Below are positions 14,447 to 22,418 of a DNA stretch of 32,122 nucleotides, piece by piece. A program made the position numbers and the translations under genes. Positions within the stretch are counted from its first letter, which is position 1. Each line of letters begins with the position of its first letter. Source of the DNA: Arthrobacter celericrescens (lineage in GTDB: Bacteria; Actinomycetota; Actinomycetes; Actinomycetales; Micrococcaceae); assembly GCF_003614925.1 (NCBI RefSeq), contig NZ_QYLP01000080.1, positions 1 to 32,122 of the forward strand, in the 5' to 3' direction. The notes under the pieces are model-generated. The model had not been told where the DNA came from. It worked only from the letters and a program-made list of their open reading frames with translations, and did no database searches.

Positions 14447-16048
14447 ATGACGAACACCCCTTACGACGTTGTAATTGTTGGTGGCGGACACAACGGCCTC
14501 ACGGCTGCGGCTTATTTGGCGCGGGCGGGCAAGAGCGTGCTCCTGCTCGAACGCGATGACCACCTGGGCGGCGCCGCGGTTTCCGCCGCGGCCTTCGACG
14601 GTGTGGACGCCCGCCTGTCCCGGTACTCATACCTAGTCAGCCTGATGCCGAAGCCGATCATCGAGGAGCTGGGCCTGGACATCGAGCTGGCCCGCCGCCG
14701 CTATTCCTCCTACACCCCTGTGCCCGGCAACACCGCCGCAGGCCTGCTGATCGACGGCGCCGACGCCGAGGCCACCCGGGAATCCTTCCAGCGCGTGGCA
14801 GGCAACGACGCCGACTTCGACGCCCTGCACGACTTCAGCGCCACCACCGGGCGCCTGGCGCGGGCGTTGTTCCCCACGTTCTGCGAACCGCTGCCGAGCC
14901 GCTCCGAAGCCCGCAAGCTGCTCGACGACGACGCCCTCTGGGACGAACTTATCGAACAGCCGCTGGGCCAGGCCATCGCCCGGCGCTTCACGGACGACGT
15001 CGTCCGCGGCGTGGTGGCCACGGACGCGCTGATCGGTACCTTCACCTCCCTGGACGACCCCTCGCTGGACGCCAACCGCTGCTTCCTCTACCACGTCGTC
15101 GGGAACGAGACCGGCGACTGGGACATCCCCATCGGCGGCATGGGCGCGGTCTCCCGCGAACTGGAACGGGCGGCCCGGGACGCCGGAGCGACGCTGCTCA
15201 CTGGCGCTGAAGTCACCTCGGTATCGCCCGACGGCGGCGTCCGCTACCGCCTGGACGGCGCCGAACACCTCGCCGAGGGAGGGCACGTGCTGGCGAACGT
15301 TGCACCGTGGGTCTTGAAGGGATTGCTCGACGGCGGACAGTCGCCCGCCGTCGACGCTACCCGTCCCGAAAATGCCCGTCCCGAAGGCGCCCAAGTGAAG
15401 GTCAACCTGCTGCTCGCCCGACTCCCCCGGCTCAACGACGAATCCGTGGCACCGCAGGCGGCGTTCGGCGGGACCTTCCACATCAACGAAGGCTACGGAC
15501 GCCTCGAACAGGCCTACCAGGAGGCACTCGAGGGCGCCATCCCGCACCCGTTGCCCTGCGAGATCTACTGCCACTCCCTGACCGACCCGAGCATCCTCTC
15601 GCCCGAACTCGTAGCGGCCGGGGCGCAGACCCTCACCGTGTTCGGCCTCCACGTTCCCGACCGCTGGATCACCGAGGAAAACAACGACGCCCGCCGCCAG
15701 GAACTCCAGGCGGCCGTGCTCGCGTCCCTGAACTCGGTGCTGGCCGAGCCGATCGAGGGGCTGATCCTCATGGACGCCAACGGCAGGCCGTGCATCGAAA
15801 CCAAGACCACCCTGGACCTGGAGCACGCCCTCAACATGCCCGGCGGCAACATCTTCCACGGCCCGCTGCAATGGCCGTTCCTCGAAGACGACGCACCCCG
15901 GAACACAGCGGCCGAACGCTGGGGCGTCGGCACCGGCAACCCGCGCATCCTCCTCTGCGGCGCCGGCGCCCGGCGTGGCGGCGGGGTGAGCGGGATCGGC
16001 GGCCACAACGCGGCGATGGCGGTCCTGGAGGAGCTGGCCGGGCAGTGA
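14447..16048 (+). CDS. FAD-dependent oxidoreductase, phytoene desaturase (CrtI)/PYROXD2-like
   Basis: A 533-residue flavoprotein. VVIVGGGHNGLTAAAYLARAG at about residues 8-28 is the dinucleotide-binding Rossmann motif, followed by VLLLERDDHLGGAA, the classic sequel in the CrtI/amine-oxidase superfamily. The C-terminal block GNPRILLCGAGARRGGGVSGIGGHNAA (about 498-524) is the second FAD-contact region, again typical of the CrtI-like group. The HINEGYGRLEQAYQEAL and IPHPLPCEIYCHSLTDPSI segments match the PYROXD2-type branch rather than true carotenoid desaturases, and no carotenoid gene is near. The substrate is therefore open. It is monocistronic: the start has a -10 box seven bases upstream, the neighbour on the left is divergent, and a very long hairpin closes it on the right. 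Confidence 0.9.
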   Translation: MTNTPYDVVIVGGGHNGLTAAAYLARAGKSVLLLERDDHLGGAAVSAAAFDGVDARLSRYSYLVSLMPKPIIEELGLDIELARRRYSSYTPVPGNTAAGLLIDGADAEATRESFQRVAGNDADFDALHDFSATTGRLARALFPTFCEPLPSRSEARKLLDDDALWDELIEQPLGQAIARRFTDDVVRGVVATDALIGTFTSLDDPSLDANRCFLYHVVGNETGDWDIPIGGMGAVSRELERAARDAGATLLTGAEVTSVSPDGGVRYRLDGAEHLAEGGHVLANVAPWVLKGLLDGGQSPAVDATRPENARPEGAQVKVNLLLARLPRLNDESVAPQAAFGGTFHINEGYGRLEQAYQEALEGAIPHPLPCEIYCHSLTDPSILSPELVAAGAQTLTVFGLHVPDRWITEENNDARRQELQAAVLASLNSVLAEPIEGLILMDANGRPCIETKTTLDLEHALNMPGGNIFHGPLQWPFLEDDAPRNTAAERWGVGTGNPRILLCGAGARRGGGVSGIGGHNAAMAVLEELAGQ

Positions 16049-16059
16049 TACCGAAACGT

Positions 16060-16146
16060 TCCTGACCTTCTTTGGCACGGAAAAGCCCGCGACACGCCGT
16101 CATGCACGGTGTGTCGCGGGCTCCCGCAGTCCAAAGAAGGTCAGGA
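16060..16146. terminator. Two-tier long hairpin between convergent genes
   Basis: The outer arms 16060-16075 (TCCTGACCTTCTTTGG) and 16131-16146 are a perfect 16-bp inverted repeat. Inside, arms 16084-16100 and 16106-16122 pair over 17 positions with one wobble around a five-base loop. The two tiers are joined by an internal loop. It fills the gap between the converging oxidoreductase and carboxyltransferase genes and would act on either strand. It lacks a T-run. Confidence 0.7.
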
Positions 16147-16167
16147 GTGACGGCCTCCCCGCCGTCC

Positions 16168-17700
16168 CTACGACCGGCCTTCCTGAACTGCGAGCCTTTC
16201 CTGGGCCGCCTGCGTTTCTTGAAAGGCGAGTTGGCGGGCGGCCGCGGCTGCGAGCCGGCCGCAGAACCCCGAACCTTCGCCGACGATCTCGTGCACGGCG
16301 CCGTCGTCGAACAGTTCGCGGGCGCCGATCCGCTGCTGTTCCGCCAGTTCGGCCGCGTGCGCGGTGTCCCCGTGCACGATCAGGCTGGCACCTTCGGGCG
16401 GCAGCGGGGCCAACCAGGCGTGCTCCGCCGCCACAGTGCGCCGGGCGGCGGCGAGCGCCAGTGCCCCGCCGCCGGTTCCCTCGCCCATCAAGATCGCCAC
16501 ATTGGGCACCGTGAGCTGCAGGAGTCCGGCGATGCAGTCGGCGATGCCCCCGGCTATCGCGGCTTCCTCGGCGCGGACCGACAACTCGGCGCCCGGGGTG
16601 TCCACCACGGTGACCAGAGGCAGCCCGAGGTCCTGCGCCAGGCGCATGCCGCGGCGGGCCTGTGCCAGACCGGCGGCGTCGAGCACCGCACCGGCGCGCT
16701 GGGCCGCCCGGTCCTGCCCGACGACGACGACCGGCCGGGTGCCCGCGCCGCCGGGCTCCCGCAGTTGAGCCGGTATGTGGAGTTCGGCCAGCACGACGGC
16801 GGTGCTCGCCGAACGCTCCCCGCGTCCCGTGCCGGACAGCCGGACGGTGCGGCCGAAGCCGGCGTCGAGCAGTTCCGCCAGGCCGGGACGGCCGGCGTCC
16901 CGGCTGCGCAGGACCGAGTCCCACACGCTGCCGGTGCGTTCCCCGGAAAGGGAAGCTCCGCCGTCGGGCTCGTGCTCCGGCGGGACGGCAGGCGAGCCGG
17001 CGAGGATCCCCAGCACCCCGGCCGCGAGGTTCCGGAAGCCCGCAACGTCGAGGACGGCGTCGACTGTTCCGTGCTTGAACAGATGTTCGCTGGACTGGAC
17101 CCCGGCGGGGAAGTCTTCACCGCGGAGCCCGGCGTAGACCTTGGGTCCGAGGAAGCCAACCAGGGCGCCGGGCTCGGCAACGGTCAGGTGGCCCAGTGAA
17201 CCCCAGGACGCGAAGACTCCGCCGGTGGTGGGGTGCCGCACGTACGCCAGGTACGGCAGGCCGAGCACCTTGTAGGCCGTTAGCGCCTCGGTGATCCGCA
17301 CCATTTGCAGGAAGGCGAGCGTGCCCTCCTGCATGCGGGTGCCGCCGGAGGCCGGCGCGGCGATGAGGGGCAGGCCGCGGCAGCCCGCTTCCTCGATCGC
17401 CGCGACGATCCGGTCCGCAGTGGACCGACCGATCGAGCCGCCCAGGAAGGTGAACTCGCTGGCCAGCACGGCTACCGGGTGCCCGTCGATCAGGCCCTCT
17501 CCGGACAGCACGGCCTCGTCAGCGCCGCTACGTTCGCGGGCCCGGTCCAGGTCGTCAAGGTAGGCCCCGGATGCGCCAGCCGGCGCAGCAGGTGGCCGGT
17601 CCCAGCTGCGGAAGCTGCCGGCGTCGAGCAGCTGCTCCAGCAGTTCCGCGCCGCCCAGCCGGACGCGCCGGGTGCGGCCGCTTTCCAGCACGGCGGTCAT
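16168..17700 (-). CDS. Fused carboxyltransferase (AccD/AccA-like), acyl-CoA carboxylase component
   Basis: A 510-residue biotin-dependent carboxyltransferase in which beta-like (about 1-250) and alpha-like (about 270-510) crotonase-fold halves are joined. The beta half has AVLASEFTFLGGSIG, APASGGTRMQEG and HPTTGGVFASWG; the alpha half has GLPLVTVVDTPGAELS, GIADCI, ILMGEGTGGGALALAAA and an ELFDDGAVHEIV ending, all standard oxyanion-hole and CoA-site segments. The four-Cys zinc ribbon of bacterial AccD is absent. Such enzymes move CO2 between carboxybiotin and an acyl-CoA, or the reverse. No biotin carboxylase or carrier gene is in the window, so those must come from elsewhere. It is the last gene of a five-gene operon; its ATG overlaps the CaiB stop (ATGA). 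The substrate is inferred to be the acyl-CoA made by that CoA-transferase. Confidence 0.88.
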   Translation of the reverse strand: MTAVLESGRTRRVRLGGAELLEQLLDAGSFRSWDRPPAAPAGASGAYLDDLDRARERSGADEAVLSGEGLIDGHPVAVLASEFTFLGGSIGRSTADRIVAAIEEAGCRGLPLIAAPASGGTRMQEGTLAFLQMVRITEALTAYKVLGLPYLAYVRHPTTGGVFASWGSLGHLTVAEPGALVGFLGPKVYAGLRGEDFPAGVQSSEHLFKHGTVDAVLDVAGFRNLAAGVLGILAGSPAVPPEHEPDGGASLSGERTGSVWDSVLRSRDAGRPGLAELLDAGFGRTVRLSGTGRGERSASTAVVLAELHIPAQLREPGGAGTRPVVVVGQDRAAQRAGAVLDAAGLAQARRGMRLAQDLGLPLVTVVDTPGAELSVRAEEAAIAGGIADCIAGLLQLTVPNVAILMGEGTGGGALALAAARRTVAAEHAWLAPLPPEGASLIVHGDTAHAAELAEQQRIGARELFDDGAVHEIVGEGSGFCGRLAAAAARQLAFQETQAAQERLAVQEGRS

Positions 17701-18959
17701 CGCGTGCCCGTCCCCGCGGCGCCGGGTCCGGCAGAAGCCCCCGCCAGCGCGCCCTCGTCCAGCCAGGCCCGGATGCTGCTGTCGTGCTCGCCGAGCCGCG
17801 GCGGGGCGCCATGGCGGAGCCGGGTGGTTTCGGTGCCGTCGCCGTCGAAGAAGCGCAGCGGCGAGCCCGGGATCTCGATCCGGCCGAGCGTGGGGTGCTC
17901 GATGTCCAGGAGCAGGTGCTGGCTGCGGGTCTGCTCCCAGGCGAAGACCTCGTCCAGGGAGCGGACCCGGCCGGCCGGGATGCCCGCGGCTTCCAGCCGG
18001 GCGAGCAGTTCCTCCGAGCCGGTCTCCGCGAAGGCTTCTTCAACCGCCTCGATGAGCGCCGCCCGGTTGCTGACGCGGGACTGGTTGTCCTTCCAGCGTT
18101 CGTCCGCGGCGGGCAGGCCGAACTCGGCGGCGAAGCGCTGCCACAGCCCCTCGGAGCCGACGGCGATCTGCACGGCCCCGCCGGCGCATCGGAACAGCCC
18201 GTACGGCGCGATGGACGGATGATGGTTCCCCTGGGCCTGCGGCACCTGGCCGCCCACGGTCCAGCGGGTCCCCTGGAAGGCCAGCACGCCCACGATCGAG
18301 GAGAGCAGCGAGGTCCGCACGGTCTTTCCCCGGCCGGTCTGTTCCCGTTCGAGCAGTGCCGCGAGCACCCCGTAGGCGCCGTGGATTCCGGCCAGGACGT
18401 CGCCGATCGGTACGCCCACGCGCTGCAGCTCGTCCGGGCCGGGGCCGGTGAGGGACATGAGGCCGGCCTCGCCCTGGGCGATCTGGTCGTAGCCGGCGCG
18501 GCGGCCTTCCGGACCGTCGTGCCCGAAGCCGCTGATGGCCAGCACCACCAGGCGCGGGTTGAGCTCCTCCAGGGTGGCGGGGTCGAAGCCCAACCGGTCC
18601 AGGGTGCCGGGGCGGAAGTTCTCGATCAGTACGTCTGCCCGCCGCAGCAGTTCGCGCAGGGTTTGCTTGCCGTCCCCGGACTTCAGGTCCAGTCGCAGGG
18701 ATTCCTTGTTGCGGTTGCAGGAGAGGAAGTACGTCGACTCACGGCCTTCCGGGGTGTCCACGAAGGGCGGCCCCCAGCCGCGGGTGTCGTCGCCGCCGTC
18801 GGGGTTCTCCACCTTGATGACGCGGGCGCCGAGGTCGCCGAGCATCATCCCGGCGTGCGGCCCGGCGAGCGCGCGGGAAAGGTCGACGACGAGCGTGCCG
18901 GCCAGCGGCCCGCTTGCGGTGCCGGTCATGCCTGCGCCGCTCATGCCTGGGCCGCTCAT
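17697..18959 (-). CDS. CaiB/BaiF family (class III) CoA-transferase
   Basis: A 420-residue enzyme that moves CoA from an acyl-CoA to a free carboxylic acid. Family signs: GTLVVDLSRALAGPHAGMMLGDLGARVIKVE near residues 21-51, DLKSGDG (91-97), LIENFRPGTLDRLG (111-124) and GYDQIAQGEAGLMSLTG (157-172). Asp187 in PIGDVLAGIHGA is the expected catalytic aspartate. The start is ATG 18959, overlapping the symporter stop (ATGA). Directly after it a 15-base unit is repeated, giving three in-frame ATGs (18959, 18944, 18929), so translation could start at any of them; the conserved fold starts only after the third. It sits between the symporter and the carboxyltransferase, so it probably activates the imported or amidase-released acid. 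Confidence 0.92.
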   Translation of the reverse strand: MSGPGMSGAGMTGTASGPLAGTLVVDLSRALAGPHAGMMLGDLGARVIKVENPDGGDDTRGWGPPFVDTPEGRESTYFLSCNRNKESLRLDLKSGDGKQTLRELLRRADVLIENFRPGTLDRLGFDPATLEELNPRLVVLAISGFGHDGPEGRRAGYDQIAQGEAGLMSLTGPGPDELQRVGVPIGDVLAGIHGAYGVLAALLEREQTGRGKTVRTSLLSSIVGVLAFQGTRWTVGGQVPQAQGNHHPSIAPYGLFRCAGGAVQIAVGSEGLWQRFAAEFGLPAADERWKDNQSRVSNRAALIEAVEEAFAETGSEELLARLEAAGIPAGRVRSLDEVFAWEQTRSQHLLLDIEHPTLGRIEIPGSPLRFFDGDGTETTRLRHGAPPRLGEHDSSIRAWLDEGALAGASAGPGAAGTGTR

Positions 18960-20410
18960 GCCTGAACCCCCACGGCCGGGCGGCCGCTGAGTGAATCGTC
19001 GTCCGCGGTGTCCTGGACCGCCAGCGGGTTGCGGCGGCGCCGGATGAACTCCCCGATGACGAGGACCAGCAGGTTCGGGGCGAGGGCGATCAGGCCCGAA
19101 TCCACGCCGCCCGTGGGGATGTTCCCGAAGGTGATGACGGCGACCGTGAGCGTGCCGGTGATGATGCCCAGGTTGACCGGGACCGCGCCGACGCGCACTT
19201 TGCGGCCGATGGCGATCGCAACGGCGGGCGCCAACTGGGTGAGGCCGCCGTAGGTGAGCAGCAGCAGCGCGCCGATGTCCGACTTCGCCAGGCCGAACGC
19301 CAGGGCCAGGCCGACGGCGACGGCGACCACCACGTGGTTGAGCCGGAACCGCAGCTTGGGGTTCTTGACCGTGAGCAGGTTGTTGGAGACCAGCGAGGAG
19401 ATGCCCATGGCGATGGCTCCGGCGGGGACCATGGCGGCGGCCGCGCCGCCGATCGCGATCACGGCGATGAGGGGCTCGGGCAGGGTGTGCTGAGCGACAC
19501 TCAGCAGGACCTGGTTGCCCTTGGTCGCCGGGTCGAGGATGAGGGTGGCGGCGATGCCTGCGGTGATGGGGATGAGGAGCAGGAACTGGTAGATGGCAAG
19601 CCACTTGACGTTGTCCCGGAGCACGGCGCCGCTCTTGGCAGCAAGGACCGGCGGCCACAGGTGCGGGAAGGTGTTCAGGCCCGCGCCGATGCTGGTGACG
19701 ATCACCGAGGTCACCCAGAAGGTGGCGTCGAAGCCGGGCCGGGTGATGGTGAGGTAGTCCGGGGCGGTGTCGATGACCTTGGCGAAGATGTCGGGGATGC
19801 CGCCGATGCCCGCGATCACACCGGCCAGGACGATCACGAGGGCCGCGAGCATGGCGAAGTCCTTGAAGATCGCCACCTTGGCCAGGCCCCGGATGCCGGC
19901 CCAGATGACGAAGACGACCACCAGGACGCTGGCCACGGCCATGCTGTACCCGCGGGCGGATTCGCTGCCCGTGGCCAGCTGGACGATCAAGCCGAGGCCG
20001 GTGATTTGCAGCTGCAGGTACGGGATGAGGAAGACGGCGCCCACCAGGGCCACGGTCTTGCCCAGGGACTTGCTCTTGAAACGGTCCCCGAAGAAGTCCG
20101 CCATGGTCAGGTAGCCGCGGTGTGCGCCGAGTTCGCGCTGCCGCGGGATTACGAAGTACTGGAGGATGCAGGTAATGGTCAGGTAGGCCACCGCGAAGAG
20201 CGCGGCGACGCCGCCGCCGAAGGCGATGCCCGCCAGGCCCAGGAAGCTGAAGGTGGTCAGGGACTCGCCGGCCTGCAGGAACCAGGTGGTCCAGCGGGGC
20301 AGGTCGCGCTTCCCGACTGTCCAGCCGGAGAGTTCGGTCTGGCGGCGGCGGCCCGCGATGCCGAGGGCACCGATGCCGATGATTCCGACGATGATGGCGA
20401 CAGTAAGCAT
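18956..20410 (-). CDS. Sodium:solute symporter (SSS family)
   Basis: A 484-residue inner-membrane permease with about 13 hydrophobic helices. SSS family signs are the opening helix followed by SGWTVGKRDLPRWTTWFLQAGESLTTFSFLGLAG (helix 2 with the usual Gly/Ser/Thr-rich sodium-site run), GYLTMADFFGDRF (about 100-112), and the central VFVIWAGIRGLAKVAIFKDF segment. It couples uptake of an organic solute, usually a carboxylate or amino-acid-like compound, to sodium. The C-terminal tail carries RRRRNPLAVQDT. Its start codon overlaps the stop of the DUF3311 gene by one base (TGATG), and its own stop overlaps the CaiB start, so the three are translationally coupled. The DUF3311 protein upstream is a usual small partner of this transporter type. 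Confidence 0.92.
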   Translation of the reverse strand: MLTVAIIVGIIGIGALGIAGRRRQTELSGWTVGKRDLPRWTTWFLQAGESLTTFSFLGLAGIAFGGGVAALFAVAYLTITCILQYFVIPRQRELGAHRGYLTMADFFGDRFKSKSLGKTVALVGAVFLIPYLQLQITGLGLIVQLATGSESARGYSMAVASVLVVVFVIWAGIRGLAKVAIFKDFAMLAALVIVLAGVIAGIGGIPDIFAKVIDTAPDYLTITRPGFDATFWVTSVIVTSIGAGLNTFPHLWPPVLAAKSGAVLRDNVKWLAIYQFLLLIPITAGIAATLILDPATKGNQVLLSVAQHTLPEPLIAVIAIGGAAAAMVPAGAIAMGISSLVSNNLLTVKNPKLRFRLNHVVVAVAVGLALAFGLAKSDIGALLLLTYGGLTQLAPAVAIAIGRKVRVGAVPVNLGIITGTLTVAVITFGNIPTGGVDSGLIALAPNLLVLVIGEFIRRRRNPLAVQDTADDDSLSGRPAVGVQA

Positions 20411-20697
20411 CAGTGGGCCTCCGGTCCGTTCGGTTCGAGTGCGGCCCGGCGCTGTTCGGACAGCTCAAGTTCGAGACGGTCCAGTTCGGCGCCGCCTTCA
20501 CGCAGGTAGCTGCGTTCGATGATCTGCAGGGCGGCCACGGCGGCGATGATCATCAAGCCCATCCAGACGATCGCGGCGGGCAGGCCGAGCCACAAGGTGG
20601 GGGTGGAAACGAAGGGCAGGAACGGGGTGAGGATCATGCCGAGGATGGGGACGGCGGCGATGGCAAGCCGCTTGGGTGATGCGAGGACGGTACTCAT
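20410..20697 (-). CDS. Small membrane protein, DUF3311-like symporter partner
   Basis: A 95-residue protein with two hydrophobic segments (about 11-30, rich in Pro, Leu and Phe, and about 37-60, LGLPAAIVWMGLMIIAAVAAL) and a charged, probably coiled C-terminal tail from about residue 62 (RSYLREGGAELDRLELELSE). DUF3311 proteins are small two-helix proteins found next to sodium:solute symporters, where they are thought to be an accessory subunit. Its ATG overlaps the amidase stop (ATGA at 20694-20697) and its stop overlaps the symporter ATG, so dose is tied to both. Confidence 0.82.
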   Translation of the reverse strand: MSTVLASPKRLAIAAVPILGMILTPFLPFVSTPTLWLGLPAAIVWMGLMIIAAVAALQIIERSYLREGGAELDRLELELSEQRRAALEPNGPEAH

Positions 20698-22121
20698 AGG
20701 ACTGCAGCTCCTTGGGGGTGAACGGCTGAGCAGGATGTGAGTTGTTCGAAGGCCGAGGCCAGGCGGAGCAGGCGGACATCGCTGCCGCGTGCGCCGATCA
20801 TCTGGAGACCGACGGGAAGGCCCGACGGCGTGAAGCCGGCCGGGACGGACAGGGCCGGGAGTCCCAGCGGGGTGAACAGGTACGGGGCACGCATCCAGTC
20901 GAGGTAGTTTTCGAGTTGCTGCCCCTCGATGTGGGTGGGGTATTCGAGGTCCGCGTCGAACGGCGCCAGCTGGGAGGCCGGTGCGATCACGAGGTCGTAA
21001 CGGGTGAAGAACTCCGCGGCCTTGCGGATAAGCCTGGTCATCCCTTCCTCGGCCCGGAACACGTCGCGCCCGCTCAGGCCGGCGCCGTCGCGGATGTTTC
21101 CGGCGAGGAAGTGGTTGAACAGGCCGGGGTCGGCGTCGAGGTCATCGCCCCAGGCGGCGTGGAAGCTGGCCGCCCGAAGGACCCGGAAGACTTCCTCCGA
21201 GCCGTCCAGGTCCGGGCAGTCAATCTCCACGTGGGCGCCGAGTTCCGCCAGCGCCTTGGCCTGGGGATCCAGCACGTCCAGGACTTCCCGGGCCACCGGA
21301 ATCCGGCCGCCGAGCGTGGGGGCGTAGGCGATGCGCAGTCCGGCGAAGTCCTGCGGGGACGGCTCGCCCGCAGGGATTTCCTCTGCCGGGAAGACGGAGA
21401 AGGGGTCGTCCGGGGTGGTGCCACGCATGGCCGCGAACAGGAGGGCGGCGTCCTCTGCGGTGCGGCCCATCGGACCGGCGACGCCCAGCGGGAAGAAGAC
21501 GTTGCCGCCGTCGGTGTTGGGGACCATGCCCGGCGTCGGGCGCAGGCCCACCACGTTGCAGAACGACGCCGGGTTGCGCAGGGAGCCGCCCATGTCGCTG
21601 CCGTCGGCGATCGGCTGGAAACCGGATGCCAGGGCTGCCGCCGCGCCGCCGCTGCTGCCGCCGGCCGACTTGGACGGGTCGTAGGGGTTCCGGGTGGTGC
21701 CGAAGAGCCGGTTGAAGGTGTGCGAGCCGGCCGCGTACTCCGGCACGTTGGTCTTGCCCACGCGGATGGCTCCGGCATCAAGGATGCGCTGGACGTGCAG
21801 GTCGTTCGTGTCCGGGACGAAGTCCGCGTGGCGCGGGTGCCCGAAGGTGGTGCGCATTCCGGCCGTGCGGGCGGTGTCCTTGAAGCTGATGGGCAGCCCG
21901 TGCAGGGGTCCGGGTGCGACGCCGGCCGCGAGCTTGCGGTCTGCCTCGGCTGCGGCCGCGCGGGCACCGTCTTCGTCGATGGTGACCACGGCGTTCACGA
22001 GCGGGTTGAAGCGGTCGATCTGGTCGAGGTGGGCTTCGAGCACTTCGACGGCGGATACCTCGCGGGAGCGCAGGAGCGCTGCGAGCTCCACCGCCCCGCA
22101 GTACACCAATTCATTCGTCAT
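20694..22121 (-). CDS. Amidase signature family hydrolase
   Basis: A 475-residue Ser-cisSer-Lys amidase that releases ammonia or an amine from a carboxamide. The triad is visible: Lys81 in LPISFKDT, the cis-Ser156 in SAGGSSGGAAAALASG and the nucleophile Ser180 in GSDMGGSLRNPA, with the 24-residue spacing of the two serines that the family keeps. The rest (HTFNRLFGTTRNPYDPSKS, the C-terminal GLPVGLQMIGARGSDVRLLRLA) is ordinary for the family. This is the general amidase branch, not clearly GatA, since no gatB or gatC is nearby. It is the first gene of the operon, so amide cleavage is probably the first step after uptake. The ATG 22121 has only a distant AAAGG. Confidence 0.93.
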   Translation of the reverse strand: MTNELVYCGAVELAALLRSREVSAVEVLEAHLDQIDRFNPLVNAVVTIDEDGARAAAAEADRKLAAGVAPGPLHGLPISFKDTARTAGMRTTFGHPRHADFVPDTNDLHVQRILDAGAIRVGKTNVPEYAAGSHTFNRLFGTTRNPYDPSKSAGGSSGGAAAALASGFQPIADGSDMGGSLRNPASFCNVVGLRPTPGMVPNTDGGNVFFPLGVAGPMGRTAEDAALLFAAMRGTTPDDPFSVFPAEEIPAGEPSPQDFAGLRIAYAPTLGGRIPVAREVLDVLDPQAKALAELGAHVEIDCPDLDGSEEVFRVLRAASFHAAWGDDLDADPGLFNHFLAGNIRDGAGLSGRDVFRAEEGMTRLIRKAAEFFTRYDLVIAPASQLAPFDADLEYPTHIEGQQLENYLDWMRAPYLFTPLGLPALSVPAGFTPSGLPVGLQMIGARGSDVRLLRLASAFEQLTSCSAVHPQGAAVL

Positions 22122-22418
22122 GATTCATTGAGCCTTTGCTTTATTTCCTTTTGAACCGTTCATTTGGCTCTGTTGGAGTTAATGAATCACCATAGTGGTG
22201 TGTGTCACGTTTGGCTAGGGTTCGGGAGAGTTTTCTTTTGGCGCGCGGGCGCGGCGTTGCGGCGGCGACGGGCGCACTGCAGCGTCACGCGGGGCAGACT
22301 TTGGGCGCGCGGCAGCGGAGCGGGCCGCGAAAAGGCGCGGCAGGGCGCCGTCGGGGGCTCGGAAAAACTGCCGGGCGTGACGCAGCAGGGCGCGGATCAG
22401 CGCAGAATCAGGGGCGAA
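22122..22418. other. GC-rich gap with inverted repeats and promoter of the amidase operon
   Basis: No gene is supported here. The amidase side is AT-rich and contains an 8-bp inverted repeat GATTCATT (22122-22129) and AATGAATC (22181-22188) and the palindrome at 22188-22200. The middle (about 22240-22400) is extremely GC-rich with a 9-bp inverted repeat GCGTCACGC (22282-22290) and GCGTGACGC (22375-22383); read on the minus strand a CTGC/GCAG pair is followed by TTTTT (about 22363-22367), a weak terminator candidate for the Lrp gene. Confidence 0.5.
22188..22200. promoter_or_regulatory. Palindrome CACCA-TAG-TGGTG, candidate operator of the amidase operon
   Basis: A perfect 5-bp inverted repeat around a three-base centre, in the presumed promoter of the amidase operon and facing the adjacent Lrp-type gene. 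Minus-strand GTGACA and CATTAA lie 18 bases apart around it, a possible weak promoter pair. Confidence 0.35.

Noticed and set aside
14447..16048. Carotenoid desaturase crtI
   Set aside because: The fold matches, but the sequence is nearer to the PYROXD2-type branch and no carotenoid genes are near, so the gene symbol is withheld.
18960..20501. A possible large N-terminal extension of the CaiB gene
   Set aside because: The frame stays open through the symporter gene, but the added sequence is Arg/His/Pro-rich shadow and the ATGA overlap at 18959 gives a natural start.
20694..22121. GatA subunit of the tRNA amidotransferase
   Set aside because: The amidase signature is present, but gatB and gatC are absent and the operon is catabolic in character.
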